This document shows positions 46,092 through 56,091 of a stretch of 64,000 nucleotides of DNA, piece by piece. Source of the DNA: Phanerodontia chrysosporium (Eukaryota; Basidiomycota; Agaricomycetes; Polyporales; Phanerochaetaceae); NCBI GenBank assembly GCA_001910725.1, contig MJGA01000011.1:62001-126000 (forward strand), given 5' to 3'. The notes beneath the pieces are model-generated. The model had not been told where the DNA came from. It was given only the letters and a program-made list of their open reading frames with translations, and ran no database searches. The first letter of the stretch is position 1, and the number at the start of each line of letters is the position of its first letter. The position numbers and the translations under genes are program-made.

Positions 46092-47331
46092 ATGTACACT
46101 CCCAAGACCATCCTTGCCATTGCCATTGCTGCCGCCGCAGCTCCCACGCTGGCTATGCCGTAGGCGTCAGATTACATGCCAGATAACGCTCGTATCTGAC
46201 GCATACCAGGGCCGGGCCTATAGCAACTCGCGAAGAACATCACAACGTCCTCCTCGAACGCCAAGCCGAGCCCTTTGAGGCTCACAGACCTCTTGGGTAC
46301 GCCCCTTTGATACAGAAGTGCTGCCCTCGTCATTAAATATCATGCATTGCAGGCCCTTTGGCGGCGCACATGGAGGTCCGGGTGGCTTCGGTGGACCAGG
46401 CGGCATGCCTCCCTTTGCGGGTATGCCCGGCGGCTTCGGGAGCCAGGGCGCACAAGGTGCACCGAGCGCACCGAGTGCACAAGATGCTCCAGGCGCGTCG
46501 GACGCGGCGAGCGACCAGTCCGCGCAAACCGAGCAGAGCGCGCAGCCCCAGGCACGGTCGCCGGGCTTCCGCGGCTTTGGCGGGCAGGGCGGCTTCGGAG
46601 GAGGCATGCCTGGGGGCATGCACGGCGGAATGCGCGGCGGCGGCATGCAGGCTCGCGCGCCGAGGGGCGCCGGAAGCGTGGGTGGCGGGCCCCGTGGCGG
46701 CGCGGGCGGCGGCACGCGCGGAGGAGAAAACAGGATCATGCAGGCGCGCCACCGGGGGCACAAGCATGGCGGCATGCACGCCCGCGAGCCCGGCTTTGGC
46801 GGCATGCACGGCGGGTTCGGTGGCGGCGGCCGTCCTGGCTTTGGCGGTATGCACGGTCCCCCCGGTGCCCGTTCGCCTTTCGGCGGCATGCATGGCGGCT
46901 TTGGTGGTGCTGGCCACGCTGGCTTCGGCGGCATGCACGGTCCTCGTGAAGCACGCTCGCCGTTCGGCGGTATGCACGGCGGTTTCGGTGGAGCTGGCGG
47001 CCGTCCTGGCATGGGCGGTATGGGTGGCATGCATGGCCCTCCTGAGGCCCGCTCACCGCGTGGCAGCATGCATGGCAGTTCCGGTGGCGGTAGCCACATC
47101 GGTACGAGCGGCATGCATGTTACCCACGAAGTGCGCTCGCCTTTCGGCGGGGCCGGCGGCTTTGGTCACTTTGGTGGCGGCAGGGCGGGGGGCATGCGCG
47201 GCGGTCCCTACGCTCGCTCGCCCAGCCCCTTTGGCGGTCGCCCGGGGCGATTCGGTGGCGGTCATGGCCGTTTCCCCGCACGCGACTATAGGCTCTCACA
47301 GCAGTCCCGGAGCCTGGAAGACCTAGACTAG
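46092..47331 (+). CDS. Secreted Gly/Met/His-rich tandem-repeat protein
   Basis: Exon 1 (46092 to about 46,160) encodes a signal peptide, MYTPKTILAIAIAAAAAPTL. A 50-bp intron leads to a short exon (ATREEHHNVLLERQAEPFEA), and a second intron ends at about 46,351. The long last exon reads RPLGPFGGAHGGPGGFGG onward. The mature region is built of imperfect units of about 25-30 residues around GGMHG...ARSPFGGMHGGFGG (at least four between 46,790 and 47,110), with an Arg-rich, Gly-rich C-terminus. Very low complexity, no cysteines in the repeats, dense Met and His. It may be a cell-wall, matrix or metal-binding protein; that is inference. The complementary strand carries a long Pro-rich ORF, which is a shadow. 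Confidence 0.75.
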
Positions 47332-49556
47332 GATGCCTCTTGCAGTGCCGATGTATCTCACAAATTATATGTTTCATCGTCAGGCTTTATGCTTGCTTTA
47401 CGGAGACGGATAATCACATGCTTCATAAAGCCCAAGCCTGAGGTGAACCTACCGTCTTCGATCAGCGCGTACATAGGGACGGTCACTCACGACGCAGACT
47501 GCCTCTTCTAGATCATGGTTGGGCCGAAGAGGGCGTCTCACGTACATAGCGAAGTACAATGGCTGTATGCGCGCATATTTAATGATAAGTTAATGATCGC
47601 AGGAGTATTATGACACTGACTTCTCCAAGTCCAAGATGACACTGCTTGAAATGGATAGGTCAGTAATTTCGAAGGTCACCGAAGTGAACCTGAAGCCAAT
47701 TGTCAGAAGAATGCCTTCGACGGTGGAGTCGACTGTTTACAAAGGAGCTGCCTGTCATTGATGGCTTGACTGCCACTCCAATGAATGATGGTGAATAGCA
47801 GTTCGCTCACCGAACGCTAACTCGAGTCAATGATCAATGGAAGCACCTGCGACTCGGATGTGATCATAACAGTGAGCTATCATTCCGCCACTGGTTGCGA
47901 TATATGCTCTACTCACCATTCCTAATGGCAATATCCACTGGCGGCAATACTGTCTGCGACACCAGCTTCTGCCTGTCGCAGTGTAGAGACCTGACCGCAC
48001 GGCTATCGATGACGGTACGTCGGGGGAATGTGTCGCACTGCCACACATAGCACAGCTCGCGCCCGCATCGTCACAGACGGGCAACGGCCTTGCCTGGGCA
48101 TCCCCGCCCGTCAGCGCCCCTGGGAGGAGGTCCCAGTCCTTTTGGTACATCGCGAGAAGCCGCCCATAAGCCGCGTCCTCGTCACCGTCTCCGTCATACA
48201 GCGGCCCCGCACGAGCGCATAGGTCCTAAGTCCGTACCGCTTGCGGCGTCGCCGTTGACATACTGGGAGCCCGCATGCTGTGGTGACAGCAGCAAGTTAT
48301 GGCAGTTCCCAATGGTGATGGCAGCGGGCACAGCGATGGCGACAATGACCGCAGGCGGGGCCGCTTCGCAGGAGGGCTGGGCATCGTGCGTTGTTGTCGT
48401 CGTTGGCGGATCGGGAGAGGCGGGATGAAGCCCCGCGGGGCAGACGGTAGGGTCACCTAGGGCCCACCCTGCATGCCGCCGAGCTTAACCTAGGCGAGGT
48501 GCAGCAACAAGGGGCGTGCACGGAGATGAAGGGCCATGCCCTATGCACGCTGTGTGCAATGGGCCCTTACGATCGAGTGTGGCTGATCCGCGTTCATCTG
48601 GAGGGCGTCGCACGGCGAGCCGAATGTTTTCAGCAGGGCCAGAGGGAGCAAGGGGCCGGCTGCGGTTGCGACATGATGGTGGGTGTCCGGGGAGCAGACT
48701 TCCGTCCATTTCCGCTGTACTTCGATCTGGGAGCGTTTTAGGCTTCCACACGATCCTAAATAAGACGGTTGCGTTAACGCTGAACCTTGATACACCGATG
48801 TGGAGTGCGCAACGACCCTCCGCTAGACCAGGAGGACTCGCGGCCCTCAGAAGAACGCCTGCCATTTGGCCGCAGGGCAACCAGCAGTCGGCGCGGCCGC
48901 TGGTGACGGGATTCAGGCCCCGTCAGAGATGATCACGCTTGCTCACCAACACATGCCACTGTGAGCGAACGGGTGTTCCATTGTGTGAGCAAGGATCATG
49001 GCGACTGCAAAGCGAGTTGGTCAGAACGTGTCCACTTTCCGCATCCGGTCACCTCGCTTAGTCAGTGCCCGCTTGGTCGAGTCTCGCAACCTCACGATAC
49101 AAACACTCAGCTCACTCGAGGGCAGCTCAGAAACAAAATCACCCTTGGTTGCATGACATACTTTGCATATATGTACTACGCATACAAAAATACACATATT
49201 GGAAGACTGTACTTTGATGTGCTCTTCATGGACAGGTTTTGCAGTACGACACGACGAGGAATGTGAAATGAAAGAGAAAAAGGTGGACACACATCGACAG
49301 AGCGAGAAATCGTGCATGAGAGGAGGACCAAATTGACAAAGGAACACAGAGAGAGAGATGACGCAGGAAGATTGTATGGACAAGACGAGATATAAAGCAA
49401 AAGACGTGCGGAATGCGACAGAGCGACAGCGACGAGCGGAGACCGGATGCCAAGTGCGTGTAGCGGGAGGGGATGCGTGCGGGGGAGGCAAGTGCGGAAA
49501 AACGAGAATGCAAGAGACGGCAAATGACAACAGACAAACAGACCCGGCGAGCGCGC
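47332..49556. other. Long intergenic region, nothing recognised
   Basis: About 2.2 kb with only short ORFs of poor quality. The last part (49,260-49,556) probably holds the 3' UTR of the Cyc8 gene. Confidence 0.4.
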
Positions 49557-52500
49557 CTACGACACCACCATCTTGTGGCTGCCTCCGCTCCCGTGGCTGC
49601 CATGGCTCGACGCAGGCGACGGCGTACCCTTGGGTCGGGACGACGCAGGCGGCGAGCGGATCGCGTGCGGCGGCGAGCGCGCGGGGTGCACCACGATCTC
49701 ACGCTTGGCGGGCATCCGCTGCGCATTCGGCGAGTTCGAGCGCGAGTCGCGCAGGCCGGCCGCGTCCGTCGGGGACATACCTGGCGGCGAGCGCTGCGGG
49801 GGCATGCCAGGGCCAGACGTGTGCGTATGCGCGTGTGCGAGCCCAATCGGGCGCGGGTGCGGCGGTAGCATCGTCGGGAGCGGTGGGCTCGGCGGGTACT
49901 CGCCCGCGCGTTGCTGCTGCTGCTGCTGCTGAAGCTCCTGGCGCATCTCAGGCGAGTGCGACGCCTGCGAGGTCGGCTGCTGGCGGAACGGGATTGGGGA
50001 TGGGCGCGTCGACGACGGGGCTTGCGCGGACGGCGATGACATGCGCCGCCCAATGCTGTCGACGCGTGTCCGCTTCGGCTCGGGGTCCTCGGGCCCTGGG
50101 CTCAGCGGCCGCTTCGACGGCGGCGAGCTGCGCTGCTGCATCGCTGGGTGCTTCGCCATCGAGTGCGGCGACGTCTGCGCAGGGCCAACACGGCTGTCGG
50201 GGGGAGAGCGCATCGCGGCGCCAGCGTGCCCACCGAAGCTGCGCGGGTCGCTCGGGCCGCCACGGTACGACGACATGTTCATGAGAACCTCGGCAGCGGC
50301 GCCGTCACCGTCGTAGTCCTCGTCCACGACGCGTGTCGGCGGGTGATGTGCGGGGTTGGCGACCGAGTTCGTCGGCGAGGGCTGGGCAGAACGGTTGGCA
50401 GAGCCTGTGCCAGAGCCGTGCGAGCTCGGCTCGGGGCTACCGTTGCTGCTCGTCTTCTGGCGGTACGAGCCCGGCATCGACATGCCGTACTGCGAGTCCT
50501 GGCGCGGCGGCTGCATGGGGCCGGGCGTATCTTCCTTCGAGCGACGCTGCCGCCTCTTACGCTCCTTCTTCTCGCCAGGGACCTCGACCTCGGGCGTCGC
50601 GGCCGGGTGCGCCTTACGTCGTCCGCCGCGGGACTTGGTCTCAGACGGCGTGCCGACAGGGCCCATGCGCGGGCTCTCGGACGGGCGCGAGCTGCCCGCG
50701 TATTGCGGTGGCGGAGGCTGAGCCCGCATGCGCAGAGCCTCAGGAGACGACATGTGGTAACGGGCGTCGACCTGCATCTCCCGCTCGTACTCACGAGACT
50801 GCGCCTCCCGCCCGTCGAAACGCGGGTCGTACCGGCGCTGCGGAGTATCGAGGACGACCTCGGTCAGGGTGGAGCGCGAAGGCGGTGGGGGCGGCGGTGA
50901 GCGAGCGTGCTGTGGGATCTGCACGGGCACAGGCCCGGGACCCTGCGACGCAGGCCCGGCGTGCTTGGCGTCCCAGTACGACGAAGACGCACGCGGGTAT
51001 CCCGGGTGTGGGTGTGCACTCCGCGGCGAGGCCTCCGGAGGACTGTCCCGACGGTCGCGCGACACGTTGCGGTGCGACTGCTGTGCGTATATCGGCGAGT
51101 GCGGGCGAGAGCTGTACATGGCGGCCTGCTGCGGGTGCGGCGGGTAGTCTGCCGGGGCTGGGCGCCCACGGTGATCGCGCTCCCACTCACGCTCGGCACC
51201 CGGAGGCATCCGGCGGTCCCAGCCAGGCTCGACACGCTCCTGGGGGATCTCGCGCGGGTACGCACGAGGGGAACGCGTGTGAGGGATCTGACCAGGACCG
51301 ACCGGCGGGCGATCGTTGAACGCCGGCAGTGTGCGAGGCGGTGGCGACGCCGAACCGGACGACACCCTGAGCGGGCGAGGCGCAAAGCTCTCGTGCTGGT
51401 GCGACTGTGGGAGTGGTTGGGGCTGGGGCACAGGGTGGTGCAACAGGAGGCTGTTCGACGGGACACCACGAGGCGGCTCGCGGTACGAGGCCTGTTCACG
51501 CATCGGCGGCCTGTCAACGTCCATGGGCGCCAAGATGTGCGATTGCGGGCGTTGCTCGTCGTTGAGGATGACGGGTGGAGGCGGACCGCCACGGAAAGGA
51601 CCTGGAGATGAACGACCTTGGAGCTGAGCAGGAGGAATAGGTAGAGGCAATTCGTTAGGGGCACCTCTAGAGTCGGCTCTGAAGAGCGGGCGTGGTGGCA
51701 TGCCATTCGTGTGCAGCACCAATGGAGGTCCTGTCAAGCCAGCCGGTTGCGGCATGAGGGAGTTAGCGTACGCAGTCGGATGCACATCTTGCGGGCCTGG
51801 AGCTGCAGGCACCTGCGAGCCGGTCGCCTGGGCGTTCTTGAGAAGTGCGAGGCGTTGGGCGATCGCCTGATTGGTGGGGTCGAGCTCTGCGGCGCGAGCG
51901 TAGGCATCGATCGCGTCGGAAATCTGATTGTTGCAGCTCTCGTAGAGGCTACCCAGGTCGAACCAGACTTCGGAGATGTACGGGTTGATCCGGATGGCGC
52001 GCGAGTACGCGTCCAAAGCGTCGCGGTACTGGTTGATCTGGAAGTACAGCACGCCGATAGAACACCAAAACGTGGGGTTTCGGCCGTCACGGTAGACGGC
52101 CTGCTGATACGCCTCGTACGCTTTGTTGTACTTCTGACCGGCCATGTAGGCGCGGCCGAGAAGGTACCAACTCTGTGCATCGGCTGGATCTAGAAGGTGC
52201 GGAGCAGCGCATGTGAGACATGTGAAAGCGGAGCGGCGAACTCTATCGAGCGGGAACTTACCGGCCTCGAGGCTCTTGGTGAGATACTGAATTGCGAGCT
52301 CTTGATTTTGGAAAGAGGAGCCGTCCTGATGGTACAGCCAGCCTAGCTGCTGTAGCACCTTTGCGTGACCGGGATTGTCTGCCACGACTCGTTCATAAGC
52401 TTCGCGGGCACGAACGTGCTGGTAAGCGAGATAAGCCACGGACGATCCGAAAAAAAAGCGAGGCGATAGGGTACTTACATCATGCTGCTGCTCGTACACA

Positions 52501-53681
52501 TGACCGATCTGGAACCAGATATCGGCATGCGCGAGTGGGTTCGGGGGATTGCGCAAGATGCGATCGAAGCACTCGAGGCTCTCCTGGTACTTGCCCTGCT
52601 GCTTGTAGATGATGCCGAGCCTGAATAGGATCTCGTTGGCCTTGTCGAAGTCTGCGGGGTTGGCTTTCCAGCTGAGTATAAGCGCGAGACCGCGAGAGGC
52701 GCGGGAGCACGCACCCTTGTCCATGCGAAGGACGGAGGAGAAGGCTTCCTCGGCATGGTCCAGAGAACCGTAGCGGTCGTAGAGGATGCCTATGCCGTAC
52801 CAGAGCTTTGGATCCTCCTAAGGGTGGGTGGCGATAAGTCATGGGGCGAAAAGGGCGCTGATGTGAGGGCCTACCTTTGGATTGGGCAGGAGGTAGAGAG
52901 CCTGCTGGTAGGCGGCGTATGCCTTCTGGAGGTCATCCTGCATGAGGTAGCAGTGCCCTGAAGGGACCCGTGTGAGCCGGGGGCATTGAGCGGAAGCAGA
53001 AGGGACGGTGGGCGCTTACCGAGTGCGCTCCAGACTTCGCCGTTGTCTTGCTGCATGTTGATGACGCGTTGGAAATACTCGACTGCCTAAAGGGGAATCG
53101 CGTCAGCGATCTGGAATGATCTAAACTAAAAATGATGGCAGGCCCGGAAAGGCGTAATGCTCTCCCGGTGTTTATCCGGGCGGCGGCTGCGCGTACCTTT
53201 GGGTAGTTCTCTTTGATCCGCGCGATGCCAGCGACCTGTGTGAGGCCGGAAAGAGACATGGGATTGTGACGCAGGGCGTTCTCATACGCCGAGAGCGCAT
53301 GTTCCAAATTTCCCATCTGCTCGGCGACGCGACCTGCCGCGGCGTCAGTTCTCCCTTGTTGTGCCGCACGCGGTTGTCCTGCTTACCAATCAGAAGCCAT
53401 GTCTGTTCGTTTGCCTGTGCGAGCTTCTGGATCGAGCTGGGGACGACCGTCCCGTTGGCGCCGTTCGCGACGGCGGGCGAGGTGACCAGCGCCCCCTGCG
53501 CCGGTGGTGGGCCGGCACCCGCAGCAGCGAGGGGGGTGGCGGGTATCGAGCTGCCATTCAGGTGCAACGGTGGGTGGGCGTGTGGGTGCGGCGGGGGCGG
53601 GAGGGAGTGGGCGTGGTGGGGGACATGGGGGTCGTGCAGGCGGATATCGCGTTCGGGCTGGCGTGGTTGGCGGGTGCTCAT
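49557..53681 (-). CDS. SSN6: Cyc8/Ssn6-type TPR transcriptional corepressor
   Basis: The start at 53,681 (MSTRQPRQPERDIRLHD) is followed by a Pro/His-rich N-terminus, then about ten tetratricopeptide repeats across several exons: LEHALSAYENALRHNPMSLS; VINMQQDNGEVWSALG; CYLMQDDLQKAYAAYQQALY; LWYGIGILYDRYGSLDHAEE; KYQESLECFDRILRNPPNPL; AYERVVADNPGHAKVLQQLG; QSWYLLGRAYMAGQKYNKAY; NPTFWCSIGVLYFQINQYRD; INPYISEVWFDLGSLYESCN. A 700-residue disordered Pro/Ser/Gln-rich tail follows, with an NLS-like KKERKRRQRRSKE and a Q7 tract (CTG repeat at about 49,910-49,931). Cyc8 binds Tup1 through its TPRs and recruits it to promoters in the nucleus. Introns are short, and the TPR order matches fungal Ssn6. 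Confidence 0.93.
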
Positions 53682-54000
53682 GGCGGCGCCGTCGTCGTCG
53701 CTGTCGTCGTCGTCGGGGGCGGCGCGGACGATGGGGACGGGCGGCTGGAGGACGGATAGGGATGGAGAGGCGAAAAAGAAGAGTCCGCTCGCGGGGGACG
53801 GGTGGCTGTATATATGGGGGGGCTGCGGGTGTGAGATCAGGGCATAGCGAGAGAAGACGATCACAGATCCAACGTCGCAAGCGTTTTGCGGAGACGCCAG
53901 CGAAACGGAAGCGTGACGAAACCGGAAGGCGCTTCGACGGGCGAACACCCGCCGTCAACAGAGTGCCATCAGATCGCGATCTCCTGCCAAGCTCCGAAAT
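53682..54000. other. 5' flank of the Cyc8 gene
   Basis: It includes an upstream in-frame open stretch encoding Asp-rich sequence, which could extend the N-terminus; I prefer the downstream ATG. Element B starts at 54,009. Confidence 0.4.
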
Positions 54001-54376
54001 ACCATGGCAGGACCCCGGAAGCTCCGCATAGTGCATGTCCGCCAGGACCTCAGATTTCGGGCTCCAGCGCGCTAGGATTTTGACCCCTTCGCCGCGCTAT
54101 CCGGACATGCCATGGAATAAAAATTCGATTTTTCTCTGAAATTTTCCAACATTTTTTGTAGAGAAATCTATGGCTGTAGAGCACTCTGTCAGGTATCTAT
54201 GCTAGCTTCTTTGTGCGTTTACACGACACAGCTTCCAACTGTCTGCTCGATTTACTAATCTCTAGTGAGCGGGTACGCAGTGCAGATGTGCGCAGTAACC
54301 CACCGCTCCTCATCTGTATCATATGACAGGCTATCATCAAGCGTGCCACTCTTGCGCTTGCGCTCACGGTCACGGG

Positions 54377-54381
54377 CCGCC
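54377..54381. repeat. Target-site duplication of nested LTR element, left
   Basis: CCGCC, repeated at 61433-61437 immediately after the right LTR. Five base pairs is the usual Ty3 size. Confidence 0.85.
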
Positions 54382-54495
54382 TGTCACAGTTTTTCGTCTT
54401 AACCCTTAGGGTTAGGGGCAGCAGGTGACAGAAGCGATTACTCCGAACTGTGACATGCAGAAGCGCTGGAGTGACAGCCCTAGGCTCGGGGCTGG

Positions 54496-54531
54496 TCACG
54501 TGATACGGCGGTCACGTGATGCGCACACGTG
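54496..54531 (+). promoter_or_regulatory. Cluster of CACGTG (E-box) sites in LTR U3
   Basis: TCACGTGA at 54496-54503 and 54512-54519, and CACGTG at 54526-54531. Fungal Cbf1- or Pho4-type bHLH factors bind this core; here binding is inferred. Duplicated in the right LTR. Confidence 0.5.
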
Positions 54532-54650
54532 CGGTATCCCAGGGTCACATGGTCGAAGGTCTAGAAGCAGGCAAGGGTCTGGAAGCGCCAAGACACTCCG
54601 GAATGGACTAGAAAGCCCTGGAGGTCTCTGGACAGGTCCGGACAGTGCTG

Positions 54651-54668
54651 GAACGTTCTGGAGGTTTC
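54651..54668 (+). promoter_or_regulatory. Heat-shock-element-like array in LTR U3
   Basis: GAACGTTCTGGAGGTTTC reads GAA-nn-TTC-nn-GAG-nn-TTC: four alternating pentamer cores at exact spacing with one mismatch in the third. It lies about 130-150 bases upstream of the TATA box. Duplicated in the right LTR. Confidence 0.5.
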
Positions 54669-54799
54669 TGGGACATCGTAGGAACATTTAGGAACGTGTA
54701 GGAGAATGTAGGAATGCCTGTAGGGCACTAGCCAATAGCGTAGTAGGTATTAGATAGCTAGGACCCTGAACACCGGTCCCTGGGGACCTGGTGCACATG

Positions 54800-54807
54800 T
54801 ATATAAA
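54800..54807 (+). promoter_or_regulatory. TATA box of LTR promoter
   Basis: TATATAAA, 33 bases upstream of AGCTTCAATCT, the sequence matched by the primer site. Confidence 0.7.
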
Positions 54808-54983
54808 CCCTGAGGGCTGGGGGTGCCTCCCCAGCTTCAATCTCATCGCATCTCACCTCTCTAGCCTCTATACCTCGTCTTCAAGCCTGGCTACACCCTT
54901 TGTAGTCCAAGTAAACCTTTGCCAGTGAGTATTGCTGGTTGGTTTGGTGTATAGGCGCTAGGGCAGCGCATTTTTGTGATAGA

Positions 54984-54994
54984 AGATTGAAGCT
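54984..54994 (+). promoter_or_regulatory. Self-priming primer-binding site (Tf1 type)
   Basis: AGATTGAAGCT starts two bases after the 5' LTR. It is the exact reverse complement of AGCTTCAATCT (54833-54843), which is where transcription should begin relative to the TATA box. In the Tf1/sushi group the first 11 nt of the mRNA anneal to such a site. There is no TGG-type tRNA site here. Confidence 0.75.
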
Positions 54995-55267
54995 AGCCAA
55001 CCTAATCCACCTTTGGTGGCCTAGGTTATTGCTTTGGGTTCTGGGGGCTTGTTTGAACAAGTGCTTTTGCGCTTTGTTCAGTTTTCTGCCGATCCACAGG
55101 CGTAAGTGGGCACTATAGTACCTTTTTAGGTACAGACAGGGGAACGTGGTGTAACCCACCTCAGAGGGCTTTGCCTGCGGACGAGTAACCCCTGTTGTAG
55201 TGCTGGACTAAGGGTGTAATACCCTGTCCAACCAGTTTTAGCTGCGTGGCGTGGAAACCCGCAGTAA

Positions 55268-56062
55268 TACCCCTTTCTCTTCGTTGAGGGTTGGCGGGCA
55301 GGAAAGCCTTGCGCTTTGCCTGTGTGGAGAAGTTTTAAAGCTGCTAGGAACCGTTTTGTCCTTGCTAAGGACGAGAGCTCTGGCAAACCCTTGCTTGAGC
55401 GCATCAAGATCTCGAACCTTCACCGCTTCAAAGACGTTGGGAAGCCGCGCCCTGCGTACAAACCTCGCACTACACCCTACACCCCTGTCCCTGGTCGTCG
55501 TGAAAGGCTTGCTCGTGAAGCAGACTTGAACGACTTCAAGCACCAGCTTCAGCTCGAAGACTATCGCAACGAACAGCGCAAGCGCCGCCTACTCGATCGC
55601 ATCGCGAACGCCCCTCCCCCTCTACCCCTCATCGAACGTATTGAACCTCCCCCTACTCCCCCTATCGAAGTCAAACCCATTCCCAAAGACCTTCGCTTTC
55701 ACACCAACACTCAGGTCCATCAGCTGCGCGACTACGGACGAAAGTTCAACGGCGCCCTTAACCACTTGGGTCCGTTCTTTCAGAAGCTAGACGAGCAGCG
55801 TTTTCGAGTTGGGTTGACTGAACACGAGCTCTACACCTTGGGCTTGTTCAAGGAGAGGTTCGACAACATTCGCAAACACCTTCAGACCATCGTCGAGACG
55901 AAGGAGTACACCACGAGGGAGTGGAAGAAGATTTCGAGGGATTTGAAGAAGGCAGGCGCACATAGCTTCGCTGAGCTTAAGCCACGCTTCGCTGAGCATT
56001 GCAGGGAGCTGATTCAGGAGTTGGGTGAAGATTGGTTGTTTTTGGAGAAGAACCTCGATTAG
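55268..56062 (+). CDS. ATG-free ORF upstream of gag (265 codons)
   Basis: It is open from 55268 to the stop at 56062 and looks protein-like: basic N-terminus (LLERIKISNLHRFKDVGKPR), Pro-rich middle (IERIEPPPTPPIEVKPIPKD) and a helical C-terminus (RDYGRKFNGALNHLGPFFQK, ELKPRFAEHCRELIQELGED). It contains no ATG, and none occurs upstream in the transcript. It ends 29 bases before the gag ATG, in another frame. If translated, it needs a non-AUG start; otherwise it may be a relic. I do not recognise the family. Confidence 0.5.
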   Translation, partial: YPFLFVEGWRAGKPCALPVWRSFKAARNRFVLAKDESSGKPLLERIKISNLHRFKDVGKPRPAYKPRTTPYTPVPGRRERLAREADLNDFKHQLQLEDYRNEQRKRRLLDRIANAPPPLPLIERIEPPPTPPIEVKPIPKDLRFHTNTQVHQLRDYGRKFNGALNHLGPFFQKLDEQRFRVGLTEHELYTLGLFKERFDNIRKHLQTIVETKEYTTREWKKISRDLKKAGAHSFAELKPRFAEHCRELIQELGEDWLFLEKNLD

Positions 56063-56091
56063 TTTTTGTATCTGCGCGTTTTTGAATCAAG

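Larger units (their letters stand above)
54382..54981 (+). repeat. 5' LTR (600 bp)
   Basis: Begins TGTCACAG and ends TTGTGATA (imperfect inverted ends). Compared by eye with 60833-61432 I found no difference. The U3 part carries two TCACGTGA palindromes and a further CACGTG (54496-54531), an array matching the heat-shock element pattern (54651-54668) and a TATA box (54800-54807). The predicted transcript start is about 54,833. Confidence 0.92.

Noticed and set aside
46218..47114. 298-codon Pro-rich ORF on the minus strand
   Set aside because: It is the complement of the Gly-rich secreted gene. The plus strand has the signal peptide and spliced start, and the minus reading is a composition artefact.
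49358..51319. Long plus-strand ORFs opposite the Cyc8 tail
   Set aside because: Low-complexity shadows of the Pro/Ser/Gln-rich tail.
54399..54419. Telomere-like AACCCTTAGGGTTAGGGG in the LTR
   Set aside because: Only two or three units, partly inverted and inside the LTR, so not a telomere or interstitial array.
54425..54691. 88-codon ORF repeated at 60876-61142
   Set aside because: Lies within both LTR copies, so it is duplicated with them; it has no domain.
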